NCBI RefSeq assembly: GCF_001949145.1
Contig: NW_019091669.1
Location: forward strand, 1-64,000
Source of the DNA: Acanthaster planci
Taxonomy: Eukaryota > Echinodermata > Asteroidea > Valvatida > Acanthasteridae
Direction: 5' to 3'
DNA length: 64,000 bases
Shown piece by piece: positions 1 through 13,350 of this stretch. Under the pieces are notes generated by a model. It was not told the origin of the DNA. It searched no databases and saw nothing but the letters and a program-made list of their open reading frames with translations. How positions within the stretch are numbered: the stretch's first letter is position 1; the number at the start of each line of letters is the position of its first letter. The translations under genes were made by a program, and so were the position numbers.

Positions 1-60
1 CACTACATTAACAACAACAACAACAACAACGACGACGACGGCGGCGGCGGCGGAGGAGGA
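1..60. repeat. compound trinucleotide microsatellite
   Basis: The window opens with a run of AAC units that grades into GAC, then GGC, then GAG units. This looks like a compound trinucleotide repeat that has changed by single-base drift along its length. No gene can be assigned to it. Confidence 0.85.
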
Positions 61-2580
61 GCGACATTCATTTCGGGCAGAGAAAGATTGAAGTTATTAA
101 GAACACTTTCCACCGAGGGAGAAATACACAAAAAGTCAACGACCAACCTTATTCATGGTAGATCTGTTCACAAGGCCAACAGTCCCAAATCCTCCGATTT
201 CCATATGATTTTACATACACCCTAGGGGTTAGGGTTAAAGTACTCGTGTGTTCAAATTTATTAGCATTTTTGTTTAATTTTATACGTAAAAAGAAAGTTA
301 AATCACAACTCAGGAGCACTCTGAACTTGAACGCAAGGACAATATTAAAGTACGCTGCGTACCTACTATATCCACTCGTACTGTGACACTTTATTAAGGC
401 TTTTGGGTTTGAATATTGGTGCAGGCGTCGATAACGATGTGATCTAGCACGGTTCCTGACAGGGCTTGATCAAAACTATAAACATCGGTAATGACGAGCG
501 TACTTGTTAACATCAAGATGGTTCGGGATTATCAAGTTGACAGGGCTTGCGGAAAAACTTATCTAATCGAAATATTGTACGAAAGCCCTGTAGTGCCATC
601 AAGACTTATGTATATTTTCGAAAAGTGAAGCGTATTTTTAGTACATGTGGTCCATCTTTAAGAGGTATAGTTTACCAACTTCGCGTGAACTAGATATATA
701 CGCTCTAGTTGGTTCTTAAGAGATCTACATTGAGAAATACTGTTTCTACTGATGGAAACAAATCGTCATTTATTACATACATTTTTCCAGGTTATAAGAT
801 ATATTTTTTCGAGATTTAAAATCAAACTTGAAAATGTAAATGTTTTGAAAATGAATATCTCATAGAAACAAACTTGATGAAAAATATTTCTCATTCAAAC
901 AATTTGTTTCCAAAAGTAAAGGCAATGTTTCTAATACATGTATTAGATCTTATACTAGATAACACTACTGGGCTTTCGTAGGACTATTCTCTTAAAATGT
1001 AAATCAGTGTTTAAAAATCAGTGTTTATAAAGTTAACAAGCTGTCACCCTGCATCTTGAACGCATTGAAATCAATTTTTGTAATTCATTTAAAAATTCAA
1101 TCTAAATTCCACAGAAATATGAAATAAATCATGCAATTTCAGTTCAACTTCTACCATACAAACGTACGCCTGTACATCGTCAGTGTCTATACTGCTTGCA
1201 TCTATAAGTCTCACGCGTGTGCTCATACATATTGGGTCCCATTGTTGTTCAGTCAGATCTCTCATCAGCTGTGTTTAACTATCTCATGGTACTATTTTCC
1301 AATTAAACTGTTCCAACAGGGTAAAGCGCTCCTTCATGGTGCTTTGCTTCCCCACATTAACCTCTGGAGAGCACAAAAAAATCTAGAATTGAGATCACTG
1401 AGAACTGCAAAGATACTACATATTTTTTCACAATAGATAAATGCGAGATCACTATCCTGTAAAACACAAAACAAGTCCTCTGATCTCTATCTTTCGTCTC
1501 TTTCAGAAGAGTCAGAGCTAGTTCAAATCGACAAAACGTGCATGGAACCAAGTAGAAACGTCGAATACAACACTCTGAATCAAGCCAAAAAGTGCAACAT
1601 TCCATCCGATCCAGGGTACTGTGTCACCTGCTGCCAGGACGATAGTTGCCAAGCACGTCCTACTCCATCCTCTGCTCCTGGTGTACCTTCAAATCAGCAA
1701 ACGCTACTTCTTTTATTTTGCTTAATAACAGAATGGTCATATTGACTAAAAACCCCGGGGCAGAAGAATGGTTTGGATATATCAGTATATGCTGTAGCAT
1801 GAAGCTAAGTCTTTACTGGTACCTTTGAAAAGGAGCTAAGTCTTTAACTTAAAGGTGTTGTCACTCATCATCTTCTGTTTAGTTTATTTCATTATTGACC
1901 GTTACGTCTACTTGTTTCATTTTATCGACAGCTTGTTTAATTAAGAATTTTACAAAGTGGAAATTCTTGTGTAGTTCCCTTTTCCTTTTTTCTCGTTTTT
2001 TTTCTCTTTCATATTTTTTACGGAAATCAAATACTGTAGCCTCTTGGAAGAACACAATTGTTGCACTCAATTTTACCAGTCGTTGGCTTTGGGCCACAGT
2101 AAGTAATCTTTTGTATATCATGCTTAGCTTGATGGTGTTAACTTTTATTTAGATTTTGATACATTTTTGTCATTTTGATCAATCGGTGGATCCTGCATGC
2201 ATAAATACGTCTTTTATCGCAAAAGCGTTCGGGAGACAGAGGGTAGCTGTATTTGTTGCAAATACCATTTTTCATCCGATTACAGCGTGAGCTAAAAATA
2301 AATCTCCAAAAGTAGCATTATTATCCCAAAACAAATGTCAGAAATTGTTGTTTTGGGTATAAAATTTAGAAATCGCTGTTACATTTTCAAACAGAAGACT
2401 TCATTTAAATTTGATGGTGCGTGTGGGTATATTCTCGATTAGTGATACGTAAGACAATTTCCTTGTATTTTGCCAAATGGGACAGATCACATCGATCAAA
2501 ATGCTGTATTTAAGTTCTTCAATACCCTCTAATTAAAACCTTGGGTGAACCGAATGGCCTCTACGCCCTTTACATCATTT
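61..2580. other. AT-rich intergenic DNA, nothing recognised
   Basis: Short open frames occur on both strands, including a 101-residue frame at 1,131-1,436. None shows a recognisable domain, and the composition does not differ from the background. I see no RNA gene or complete mobile element here. Confidence 0.5.
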
Positions 2581-3054
2581 TTAATGTCGGGGATTCCCCT
2601 TAGCCAGAAAGTAATATATTCTGGTCGGCCTCTGGCCAAGTCCCATGGGAATGTGTACAAACAACTCCACCACGTGGCCCCATGGGAATATTGACTGATG
2701 ATTCAGACTACCCGACGAATCAAGGGTCCGGTACACCCAATGGCACGTGACCAGGACTGGAGTAGTTCCTCCAGTTTTACGGAAATAGTCGAAATATTCC
2801 AAAGTCTTCCCGTCTATACATTCTGCATGTTCGGATGGTACCGTTGATGTTCGGTTATTTCCGGTCTGGAAGGTGGGCTTGTTGAACGTAAACCGTCGAC
2901 AATCATGCATTGGCATATAACAACAAAGTTTCAAACAATTTACTTGTTGATTGGTGCGTGCGTGGAAGGAATGTTGCTGTACAAGAATAAGCCTTTTCGA
3001 CGTTCGCAATGCATTATGGGTGTGGATGACAAACATGTAATGCATTTTATGCAC
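2581..3054 (-). CDS. unrecognised open frame of 157 codons
   Basis: This is one of the longest uninterrupted minus-strand frames in the left 20 kb. The stretch 2,581-2,900 is visibly richer in G and C than its surroundings, and the peptide there is mixed and non-repetitive (for example TLEYFDYFRKTGGTTPVLV). The first part overlaps the left arm of an inverted repeat at 2,986-3,068, so the ATG at 3,054 may belong to the repeat rather than to a gene. I do not recognise a family and see no membrane segment or clear splice sites. It may be a decayed transposon ORF, an exon, or chance. Confidence 0.2.
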   Translation of the reverse strand: MHKMHYMFVIHTHNALRTSKRLILVQQHSFHARTNQQVNCLKLCCYMPMHDCRRFTFNKPTFQTGNNRTSTVPSEHAECIDGKTLEYFDYFRKTGGTTPVLVTCHWVYRTLDSSGSLNHQSIFPWGHVVELFVHIPMGLGQRPTRIYYFLAKGNPRH

Positions 3055-3591
3055 AACCCTATGGGGGAAGTGAACCAGTCAAAAATCAATTTACAGTTTT
3101 CTACCAAATATTTTTTATGTATCTGCTCATCAACTCACAGATGCATGCGTATTATCAGATTATACAAGAAACATATTCAAATACGTTTTCAAATATTCGT
3201 AAGAACAAATCACCCTTAATTGCCTTTTTAAGGGTACCAGTCACTCTACAGGCTGAAAATGAACGTGACTGGTCAAAGCGGGATGAATGAGCTGCAAGTC
3301 GTAATTTGATTGGACAGTACTAGAACATTAATATTCACGAATTAGTCAATGCACGGTCCGTGACAAAAATGGTGTTGTTGGAAGGAATTCTCCGAATTTT
3401 CCTTCTCTGCCAAGTTTTAAACTTCGAAGTTTGTGAATATCTTCGTCCCAAATCAGAAGGGGGTGGCCTGAATCGGAGTATGAAATAAAATGGAAACAGA
3501 TTAACGTTTTCCCATAGGGTTGTGCATAAATTGCATTGCATGTATGTCATCCAAACCCATAATGCATTGCGGACGTCGAAAAGGTTTATTG
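2986..3591. mobile_element. 606-bp foldback/MITE-like element with ~80-bp inverted arms
   Basis: The left arm (about 2,986-3,068) is the reverse complement of the right arm (about 3,508-3,591) with only scattered mismatches. A shared core reads CTTTTCGACGTNCGCAATGC. About 440 bp separates the arms. No flanking direct repeat is obvious. The structure fits a non-autonomous DNA transposon, or two inverted copies of one older sequence. The interior carries a 71-codon minus frame (3,335-3,550) that overlaps the right arm and has no known family. Confidence 0.65.
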
Positions 3592-6500
3592 ATCAACTAA
3601 AAGAATTTCAAAATGCTTATGTATGATTTTGAATTTTCTGAGATTTTTCCAAGTGCGCCTCGTTACTATAGGGAACACTAAGCTGAAGAGGAACCCACCA
3701 TGTAAGGGAATGAAATTGAAAACATCCGGGCTTTCAACTTGCGACCTCTGACCATTGCGTAATATCTATTTATATCCGTGGGTGAGGCCTGGCCTAAGAG
3801 TCATTATCATGGGTAGTCAGGGATCTTTGGGCACGGAACCAGACAAATATTTACACAGCTGAAGCCCAGGCTTGCCAGGGCTAGCCCGCCGACGCATATA
3901 AAAAAAATCTGCACTTGCAACGCCATTGTATGAAATAGAAGCCAACCTGCGGCCGTTTTACCGAACCGAATACAAATGCGCGGGTTGGATCACTTGCCAT
4001 TGTACCTGTTGACGCCAGGGAGAACAACGACAGGCATTATCGGGCGAGCTTTGTATTCGGCTTGGTAGAATGGCCGCAAGTGAATTCAATGAACTCTATA
4101 AGCTGATAAAGGGCATTGCAAGTCCAGATTGCTTTTTATAGACGTCCGCGGGCTAGCCAGGGCCCGTCATATATTGTGTCTGGCAGGTCAGCGGCACTTA
4201 TATGATGTCTCATAGTCATTGATACTGGCTGTTGGGAGAGGGCAGCTGTGGCTTGGCAGTTGAAGAATGGCAGAAGCTTGGTCCGTAGGGACCCCCCTTC
4301 GAATTCAGTGAGACTGGAAATAAAGGTATCCTGGCATTACTTTGACCTCTCTCTGCAGTTTTTAATAGTTGTAGGGGTTGAAAGGCACCTACGAAGCAAT
4401 ATAAATGCCTTTGAAAAAATGAAAAAAAAATACACTGTGACAAAAGCGACTATCTGGTAGAGGCCATTTAGGACTTCATAAAGAAAAATACTAATTTAAA
4501 CAGGATTGTGTTATGTTTCAAATGGATTGAAGTTAGTTAAGCGAATAAGATAAGCTCCCTATTATAAACCGACCTTGGTAAATTGCACAGATTAAGCTGA
4601 AGTTGCCTTCTCTGAAACAAACTCTTTAAACTCTAAAACAGCACAATTAAGTAACAAGTATGTTCACCCCGTCCACTTAGTATTTGCGCATGCGCTAAAA
4701 TTCAGCAAAGTCTGGTCACTTTCTGTTTGCTTGTTAGAATTGCGACGGCAGCCAGCGAACGACTGTACCAAATCCATCTGCGTAGATCTTCCTCATTATG
4801 TAAAATGTTGCTGAATTTATACCAGAAAAAAAATATATTCAGGTTCAGATTTCATTTTTCTGATGTGTTTCTTGTTATCATAAGTGACATTTCGGAGAAA
4901 ATGGATTGAAAGATGTCTGTGTACGTTACATTTCCGGATGAGTATTTTAAAATAGAATATTTAAATTGTTCTCCAGTTTTTCCCACACATGTTGCATGAT
5001 TGTCTTGGTAATTGAAAGTGTGTTTAAAAAGGATACCATGTTATGTTTAAGCTAATGCAAATTGACCTTCGTTAGTTTTATCAATTTCAACTTTGGCTCT
5101 CTGTCGATTGATGGTCGGCCATGATTTATGTGTGCATGTGCGCGTGTACATGTACTCCATCAACCCATGTACATAATATGCACTACTATGGATGGACAAA
5201 TGATTCTTGTGTAAAATATTCAAGTTGCAATAACTTGAAATACTACCAATGTTTTTATCAGGTCTGAATATACACGGCGCTTTATTTCGTTTGTTTGGAT
5301 AAACTGGATAAGTGGTTTTAAAATGGGAAAGACCGTAGACGTATTTTCTTTCAAATCCGATCGTGTTTATTTTTTTAAAACACTTTCTCAGATTTCTTTT
5401 TCAAATTTTGTTCAACTAGGTTCATATAACTGTGGTATAATGTTGTCTTATAAGTTTTTAGCAAGTTATCCCCCAGAACTTTATTTGTATTTTAAAAAAA
5501 AATATGGTCTCCGTCTGCGGAAAGAAGTATCGGAACGGTGTCCTACGTCGCCTGCCTGGAAATCCACAGTAAAGTGATCGAGTACGCATGCTCTGTCAAC
5601 TAAGTGGTGCACAAAGGCATGGGAATGAACATACGTGTAAAAACCATTGCCTTCTGAAATAGCTTCAGATTTATCAAGTTTTGAGCTAGAAAGAAATTTT
5701 AAAAGATGATTTGAATTAAATGACTAATGTGCTTGCAAAATAAACTGTAGATAAACTTCCATTTGACGGAACAAAAATCAGTTGTGTAACAAAACTGAAA
5801 CTATTTTTGCAACACATTGGATTTAAATCAAATCTGCAGTTCTGAAAAGATGGCATCCTAAGCTTTTGTTTAATAAACGGAGAAACAAATGTTGTTTTTT
5901 GCTTGTTTGTCTGTTTATTGATTAGTTAGTTTGTTTGTTCTGAGTTTTTTTGGTATTTATTTGTGTGTTTGTTGGGTTGTTTGTTTGTCTAGGGAGGGGT
6001 TGCTTTTTCTTCACAGAGAGACAGTCACGAGTATGTCACAACAAAAATCCAGTTACGGATTTCTCCTCAAAAACGTTTCAGAACTGTCTTTCAGAAAATA
6101 CAACGTATTGTTGGCTTTTCTGCACAATGGGAGACTTTGGGACGCATGGTCACGGTGGCAGCAGACAAACCGATCCCCTTCTGCAATTGTGCGCGTGCCC
6201 ACATCAACCAAAAAGGACCATTGTGTCTGCCGCCACCAAGCGTCTCAAAATCTCCCATTGAAAGTTACATCCACTGACTTTTAACAAACCTGTTCTTTCT
6301 AAACTCATCCATTCGCAGTTGCTGCTGGGATATATAAGGTCACCAGGTCCATCGTTCAACGCCTCTCTCGATGGAGAAAGCGCTCGGCTTTAAAACAATG
6401 CCTGAATAAATGCCTGTCATCTGATTTGTCCCATTTTTTTATCCGCAGTTTTTATTATTAGTTGTTTTTTGTTTTGTTTTTCATGATACCTGTAAGATGC

Positions 6501-6835
6501 GGATCTCCACTGTTGGATGTCATAATAAATGAACAAATACATAAATAAATCTGAGTGGTACGTTGTTCGTCCCGTGACCTGAATTATTTGGCCTGATGCG
6601 CACTGTACACGCGGTAAAACTACAAGGGAGGTCTCATTTGTCAAACGAAATATGCACGTTTGCGCTGTTAAACGCTTTACTGCAGCTCTTCATACGAACT
6701 GGCAGACAGCTAACTATAAATTTAAGCGGAGCACTTTCTTTTAACTGCCGTAGACATTTTGAACTCATAGGTAATGCTGATGTTTCTGATTTCAAGTAGA
6801 ACGATAAGATTAACCTGCAGGACCGCAATGGAAAT
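3592..6835. other. intergenic DNA, nothing recognised
   Basis: The open frames here are short, overlap each other on both strands, and do not look like known proteins. A T/G-rich run (TTTGTTTGTT units) lies at about 5,890-5,990. No RNA gene, terminal repeat or coding exon can be supported. Confidence 0.45.
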
Positions 6836-6837
6836 TA

Positions 6838-7380
6838 TGAGTCTAACATTACACGGTACTATAGTGGGTGAGTCGCTTTGGACATGAATCTGTTTTGCCA
6901 AATGATGGACGTTAATACGCGAGCGGGAACTATTTGTTCTAATAGAAAAAGATTTATGCTGGTATTGTACAAAACAAATAATGAATGCTTCACATTCATG
7001 CAATAATAAGAATACATTTATTTTCATTAAGTGACAGAGGAAATGTTCGATTACACTTAGCGAACATAAACAATCACTATTAATATATTTTTAAACAGTA
7101 CCCGTTTAATAGAATCTATTTCAGTCTGCCCCCATTTTATATATTCGCAGTAAGAAAGGGAAAATTAACGTAAGGACGAGAACCAGTCTAACATTACACG
7201 AAACTACCGGTAGATGCGCTTCAGACACAAATCTGTTTCGCAAAGGGGGGGGGGCTAATGTCGGTAGGTTGTTCTAACAGAAGAGCATTTATGCAAGTAT
7301 TGTATAAAACAAACAATAAATGTTTCACATTCGTGTAGTGGTAAGAATAATTTCATTTGGTGACAAATGCAATGTGGTTC
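6838..7380. repeat. diverged tandem duplication, ~345-bp period
   Basis: The block starting at 6,838 (GTCTAACATTACACGG) recurs at about 7,185 (GTCTAACATTACACGA). The two then run in parallel for about 190 bp, with matching landmarks: an AATCTGTTT stretch, a TTTATGC stretch, a TATTGTA(C/T)AAAACAAA stretch, and a TTCACATTC stretch. Identity is imperfect, with indels and a poly-G run in the second copy near 7,244. The duplication is old and has no clear coding capacity. Confidence 0.65.
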
Positions 7381-9124
7381 CACTCGGCTTCGCCTATTCA
7401 GTACTTGTATGATGTTTAGTGACGACGGTCTTGTGTTGTCTTATACCGAGCCCATCGGTATTCAATGATCGTCGCCCATGGATTGTGTCTCTCGCGTGCT
7501 TGAGAGTGGGTCACGTGATATTTGCTGATTTCAATACTGGATTATTTCAAGTACTCTCGCTACAAAAATTATCAAGAATACAGAAAAAAGTCGTTAATCG
7601 TACAACTGAATATTTTTATTCCAGGTGTTTAGGTTAACTTCCAACGTAATTGTAGCCTATGCTTGCATCGTGCAAAAGAGGCGTACTTGCATACGAGTGC
7701 CTCCGGTTAACAAAACCTAAATGTGCGATGTTAGGTAACTGTAATCACTTTACAACAGCTGATCCTTTACGATATGCTTAAAGGGTGGCATATTAATGAA
7801 AGGGCTGTCTTTCACGTAGAGAATTTTTACCCAACTCGGATGGAGGCGATTATGTGACCATGTAGGCTTCGGAGGCAATAACCATGCCTGTATAGTACTG
7901 CGGAAGATGAAATATTGCGTCAAATTTGACGTAATATAAGTCATCGTAAAATATACCTGTCTTCAATCGTCTAAACGGGATGTTGAGTCCTTTAACCATA
8001 ATACCAATTATGGGATTCCTCTTACTTTTAAAATACTAAATATCTCATTCTGAGAAGGGTACACACACTATATTTGAAACTTTAAGTACCCGTAGAAGTG
8101 ATTTATTTCCCAATTTTGCAGTGCAGAATAAGTAGAATGCATACAATTAAGACGTAGTCGTGAGCGATTTAACTTTTCAAGTGGTGTTATTCAACTTTGC
8201 AAACGTGGCTTTTAAAACTTTTGAACGTTCCGAAACTATTTGTCAATCGTCCTGATTCAGCTGTTCAGGTGTTTCGTGCTTGGTCGATATAGAATACCGA
8301 AGTTAATGCGTCGCACGAACCAATATAATCGACAGCTCTGAGACATTGTGAAGATAGGCACATGTAGCCGTATCTGAGCATAGCTGCTCCAATATTTCAC
8401 GAAGCACCCTAACACTGGGGAAAAATCTGCAGAAAGTGATCCACCTTCCTTCGAGAGCACAAAATTATATAAAATGTCCAGCCAAAATACATGCATATCA
8501 CTGAGTGTATGTCTACCTTGCGAAACGAATGCCACCTCAAAGTCATTATCGCCTGTGCCACAACATCAATAAATACCTGTAAGGGAAGACAGTGTGATGA
8601 TTTGACCTTTATCGTGTTACAAACAAAGAACGGCCCTAGGTTTGGCCTCTGCTAAACTAAAATATAACCCCACCTAACCACTGGAGGACAACCACACCAG
8701 TTTACCATTTAGTCGGTTCGCAGACCCTTTTGGAGTTTATATTCATTTCATCAGTAAGAATTACCCCAAAATTTCAATGTTTAGGCCTAAACATGGGCAA
8801 AAGACAACTTTAAGGCAACATGAGCATCGAAGAATTGACAATTGCTCACGCAGTTCAACCATTTTCACTTGACTGAGTGGCCAAAACCTGTATGCGGCTT
8901 GACAAAGCAGCCACTTACGTTAACAAGGCCTGTTGTGTTATTCCAATGTGTTAACGACAAAAAGCAGGTTCATATTACGCCCGAAGTTTAAAGCGAACGC
9001 GAATTGGCGAGGGCAGATCAAATACTCACGTTGCGAAGTCGCAAAAGTCGAACACATTTCTACTCGAGCGAAATTTTGGCGCAAAATTTGTTCTCTTTCG
9101 TGTTTCCCTGAAGTGAACAGGCCG
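7381..9124. other. intergenic DNA, nothing recognised
   Basis: Short frames only, including a 92-codon minus frame at 8,257-8,535 with no recognised domain. No repeat boundary or RNA gene is apparent. Confidence 0.4.
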
Positions 9125-9324
9125 TAAGGCCGATTCATACTGTACTACACGCAAATGCGAAAGCTAAGCAAATGTTATTTCGTGGGAGATTTGCAGCGAA
9201 CTTTTAATCAAGTTAAAATGTTTTCAACTTTTGCGAATACGTAGCATGCATTGCGACTTATGTGAACGGACGTCAAAAATTTGCGTCTCATGTTCGCTGT
9301 CGCGTTAAGTATGAATCGGCCTTA
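9125..9324. mobile_element. 200-bp MITE-like element with perfect 16-bp inverted ends
   Basis: TAAGGCCGATTCATAC at 9,125-9,140 is exactly reverse-complemented at 9,309-9,324. The interior carries further partly inverted motifs containing ACGCAAAT and GCGAA. It is too short to code for a transposase, so it would be a non-autonomous DNA element. No unambiguous target-site duplication is visible. Confidence 0.65.
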
Positions 9325-11400
9325 AATTTGGGCCCTTGCCGAACTATCATGCCTGACAGGGTATTTTTTGTTCATTTAGCCTATGTATCTAACTTTGTAG
9401 GCTATCCAGTACCATTTAACGTAGATCAAACAAGTTTTATGTTTTGTGCTGTTTCAAGATAAGCGTTACTATTATACTTACCTATTGCAGTACTAACACC
9501 ATTTCTGTCTTCACAGGGGATGCTAAGTTATACCCTTGGAAAGAACCAAAATAAGTTTGTGATTTCTTATTACTATTTTACACGCTTAATCGTTTGATTC
9601 GAAAAACAAGTCTATAAACTGATTTTACTATAACTCTCAAGAGGTTTCTCTTTCTATCTTTGGTTGCTTCACGTGATACATTATTGTTTCCGTCCAGCAG
9701 TTCTTTCGCATAACCCATCCGATGGCGTGTATAGTTGATGTAACCACATTGGGCTTACAAGGTTCTCTCTACTTGTGCAGTTTGTGTGACATTTTCAGGC
9801 TTGCGACTTATTTTTCCCATTCAAAATTTTACTCTATAAATCTCATAAATTTAACGTTTAACAGAGTTTTTTTTATTGTGAATCATTTAACTGTACGCAG
9901 GTATTAATTCTCGCTCAGGTAGATCTACTTTCCTATGGCTTTTAAAAACTACATAAGACTCATAGACTTGACCATCAGGGTGTACTCTGTGGTTAGTACT
10001 TTTCTTAATCCATGCGAAACGTCTAATATGTGTCCTTATGGACGTTTTATCACATTTGCCCTGCAATAACTAATCGTATCTACTTTCATAAATATAATGA
10101 TACATAATGCTGTATGTATTTACTGTACATAATGTTTCTTGTGTAAATAAAGTACATGTATTGACTTGAAAACCGAGCATTATTGGTGTCTCCCTGTCTT
10201 TTGCACCTTGTCCTTTAAAATCCAGGGGAAAATATTTTACGCACATATACAAGTCGCACATGTACAACACTAGCTCGGTACAGAAAAGTATAGCTTCGCT
10301 CCTACCCGTCTATAGGCTAATCCCATTTGAAGCACTGTAAGTTGCTGAGGCCTATTTTGATGAGCTTAGGCCCCCTATCGATATGTGGTGTAAGTTGGGG
10401 GAATAAGAAACTTCTCCGTAAAGAAACTGAGTCCCGCCTCCCCAGCTAATTTGCCATCGCCTACAAGCATCTGGGTCACAATGTATGACTATAAGTAAGG
10501 GGGACCCTCAATGGAAAAGAGGACTTGAATAGTTTATACCGTAGAGCTATGTATAAAACCTAGAGCGCTGACTTGTGTACCAAGTGATGCCTGCTTTATG
10601 GGGAAAAAACTCAAAATGCAAGATAGGTAGGCTTCCGCTGTTTCATTAGTACTAGACATCTGCAGCTGGGCCTACACCTGTATTGGCCTTGTAATTATTA
10701 TATTAGGCCTAACATTACATGTATTATAGGTCTAGGCCTAAAACTTCAACTCAGTCTCAGGCCTTCGATCACGATATGACACAAACTAGCCCAAGAGATA
10801 TCACGTGTAGCGGCCTGTGACAGGTATAACAGCGACAGAGTGGTGTGAAGTATTTTGAGTCATCTAAAAAGTCTCATTGAGTCAAGTGTTTAGTTCGAGT
10901 CGATTTGAGTCACATACATTTCAACACAAGCCGATGAACAAAACATGACTGAAAGTCATTTTTTGTCATTTAAATTTTTTTTTCTTGAGATATGTCTTGA
11001 TGAGAACACAAGACACGAACATTATAAACCAGCAGGTAAGTCATTACAAAAATGTTTTTACAAAAGAAGTTTCCTTTTATTTTTGGACTTGAGTCTTATT
11101 AACTCTCACTTCAGTCAGATCTGTTGATGAGGGACTCAAGTTGAGTGAGTTGCTTGCAGTGTCTCAAGTCGAGTCATTTACCCGTTTGCCGTTTGGACTT
11201 AAGTTCCAAAAAAATTCAGCCAAAACTTGATTATTAAAAACATTGCCCATTCCACCTGGGAAAATGAGGATCCACAATTAGAGGAAAACATTAGAGTTGA
11301 CCAGTGACAATGTGCTACGAAAAGACTTTCTAACGGTATTAATTACTCCGCCGTATAAAAAAAAGAATTGGTCCTGATGTCAAAATTTAGCATAAAGTTA
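9325..11400. other. intergenic DNA, nothing recognised
   Basis: The frames are short and unrecognised. A stretch at about 10,660-10,770 is rich in AGGCCTA-type words. No RNA gene or coding exon can be supported. Confidence 0.4.
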
Positions 11401-13350
11401 TCTCGGCTTAAGAACTGACCTTCACTATCTAGCAGGTCACTTACGAAATTAACTCCTTTTTATCCCAGTGCTTATAAAAATGCATTTATTGCCAATCGTA
11501 ATTCTATGGTTGTACCACAAACATTTTCAAGCCCATCCTGCCCTTGAGAATGGGCATGACACTGAACAAAACGGCTCCGACTTTAAACACGTCAATCCGA
11601 AACTGATTTGGATACTTTACCTGCTGAAGAAAATGCTAGAAATTACCTTCAATAAACAACACATTCTGAATAACACTAATCTTATAAAACAAAGACACCC
11701 AGCTAGAAGTGTTGCTATATTCAACAGTCTACGGATCCACGCCACGTACACTTAAGATCTCTAATGTCTAAACTTAAATAACCATCTTGGCACCGCCATG
11801 TTTATAATCTTGAATCATCTGATTCCTAGCAACTCTGTCCACCCCCTCCATATAAATTTATACAGCATAACATTAACATTCTTAATAATATCTGGGGGCA
11901 TATCTGGAAGAACCAAAATCAAAAACGTAAATTTGGATAAGATTCAACAAGTGATTTAACAACTGTGACTCTACTAAGAACCATTACATTTCTCTTAGAC
12001 CAATGATCGATTAAAGTAGCAGCAGCTTCAAGTACTCTGCTATAATTTTATGTTATCAAGATTGAGAGTAAAATCAACCCCCAGGGCTCTAACACCATCC
12101 TCGGGGCCAACCCAATATGCTCACACAGGCATTTCTGACGTCTCTTATAAACACCAATCCACACAGCATTAGTTTCATCTATGTTCCCTCTGACACCAGA
12201 AGCATTACCAAAATCACCCTAAATCTTAAAAGCTCTCCAAAGACTGCTCTGTACTATATGAGAAGAATACTGTATCATCAGCGTACTGAGAAAGCCTATA
12301 CTCTTTATCCTCTACTGAAATGCCCTTACGAATGTCGTCACATATACCCATAATTTCAGTACACAAAAGAAACAAACTCAAACCGTCTCCTTGACGGCTA
12401 CCCCGCTCTATCTTAAACGATTCTGATAAAAATGCATTTACTAACACTGGCGTGGTCGCACCACTGTAAAAAACTTTAAACCATTACTGAATATAGGGTC
12501 TAAAATTAAAGAGATCCAAGACTTCGCTAATAAATTTGTGTGAAACTGAATCAAACGCTTTCTCAAAATCAACAAAAAGACACCAGGAACATTATTGTTC
12601 TGTGTATAATTGAGCAAATCATACATCAGGTGAATATTCTCCTTGATATAGCGTCTCTGCAAAAAACCTTTTTTATTTTCATGGATAACTGTAGAGAGGC
12701 AAGTTTTGAGTCTCTCTGAAATACAACCGGAAGCTAATTTATACGAAGTATTCAATAACGAAATTGGTCACCAATTCTTTATTAGAACTGACGTAGTTTA
12801 TCCCCTTTGGAAACAAGGTAATGATACCAAACTGTTGGGTGACTGAGAGTCTACCATTATCATACCCAAAACTGAGAGACCCTAAAACCAACCATGATAC
12901 ATCAGAAAAAAAAATTCAAATGTAAAACCACCAGAACCTGGAGACTTACCATTTTAGTATTTTCAAAACTGTCAATAGTTCCTCATGAGTCACCAGGACG
13001 CTTATTTTCCCCTATAGCTGAATTTGAAAGAACTGGGGGATTTACACTGTCGAAAACAGACGGAAGGTTAATGGTTGGCGTTTGTTCTGGATACGAGTAC
13101 ATGTATAATTTCTTTTACAAAAAAACAGGCGTCCTGAATAATTTTTCCAAAAGTCTTTAAATCAGTACCGTCTCCCTTAGTAATTCTGCTAAAAATCCTA
13201 TCATTACACTTACGTTTCTCCAGATTATTACAGTTGCCCTTGTCCAGATTCAAAAAATACTTCGATCAGAGAAACCTTGCCATGCTCCATCCACCTTGTA
13301 CGAGATCTAACCATAACACCATCCATTGTCGATTTACGCAAATTAATTAA
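11400..13350 (-). pseudogene. decayed L1/Tx1-type non-LTR retrotransposon, reverse-transcriptase region
   Basis: Reading the minus strand from 13,350 down, the order is that of a LINE ORF2. First comes a linker resembling RWMEHG followed by ITKGDGTDL (about 13,300-13,120), then a reverse-transcriptase N-terminal block ending in NKKGFLQRRYIKENIHLMYD (about 12,690-12,620). Next are RGSRQGD (about 12,400) and the YADDTV active site (12,274-12,285), followed by a post-RT block resembling LIDHWSKRN and VTVVKSLV (about 12,030-11,950). Several frameshifts and stops interrupt the frame, for example between the two longest open pieces at 12,226-12,447 and 12,441-12,755. The endonuclease part is not visible. 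The YADD box is intact but the element cannot make a full protein. The clade assignment is a judgement from motif spacing. Confidence 0.85.
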
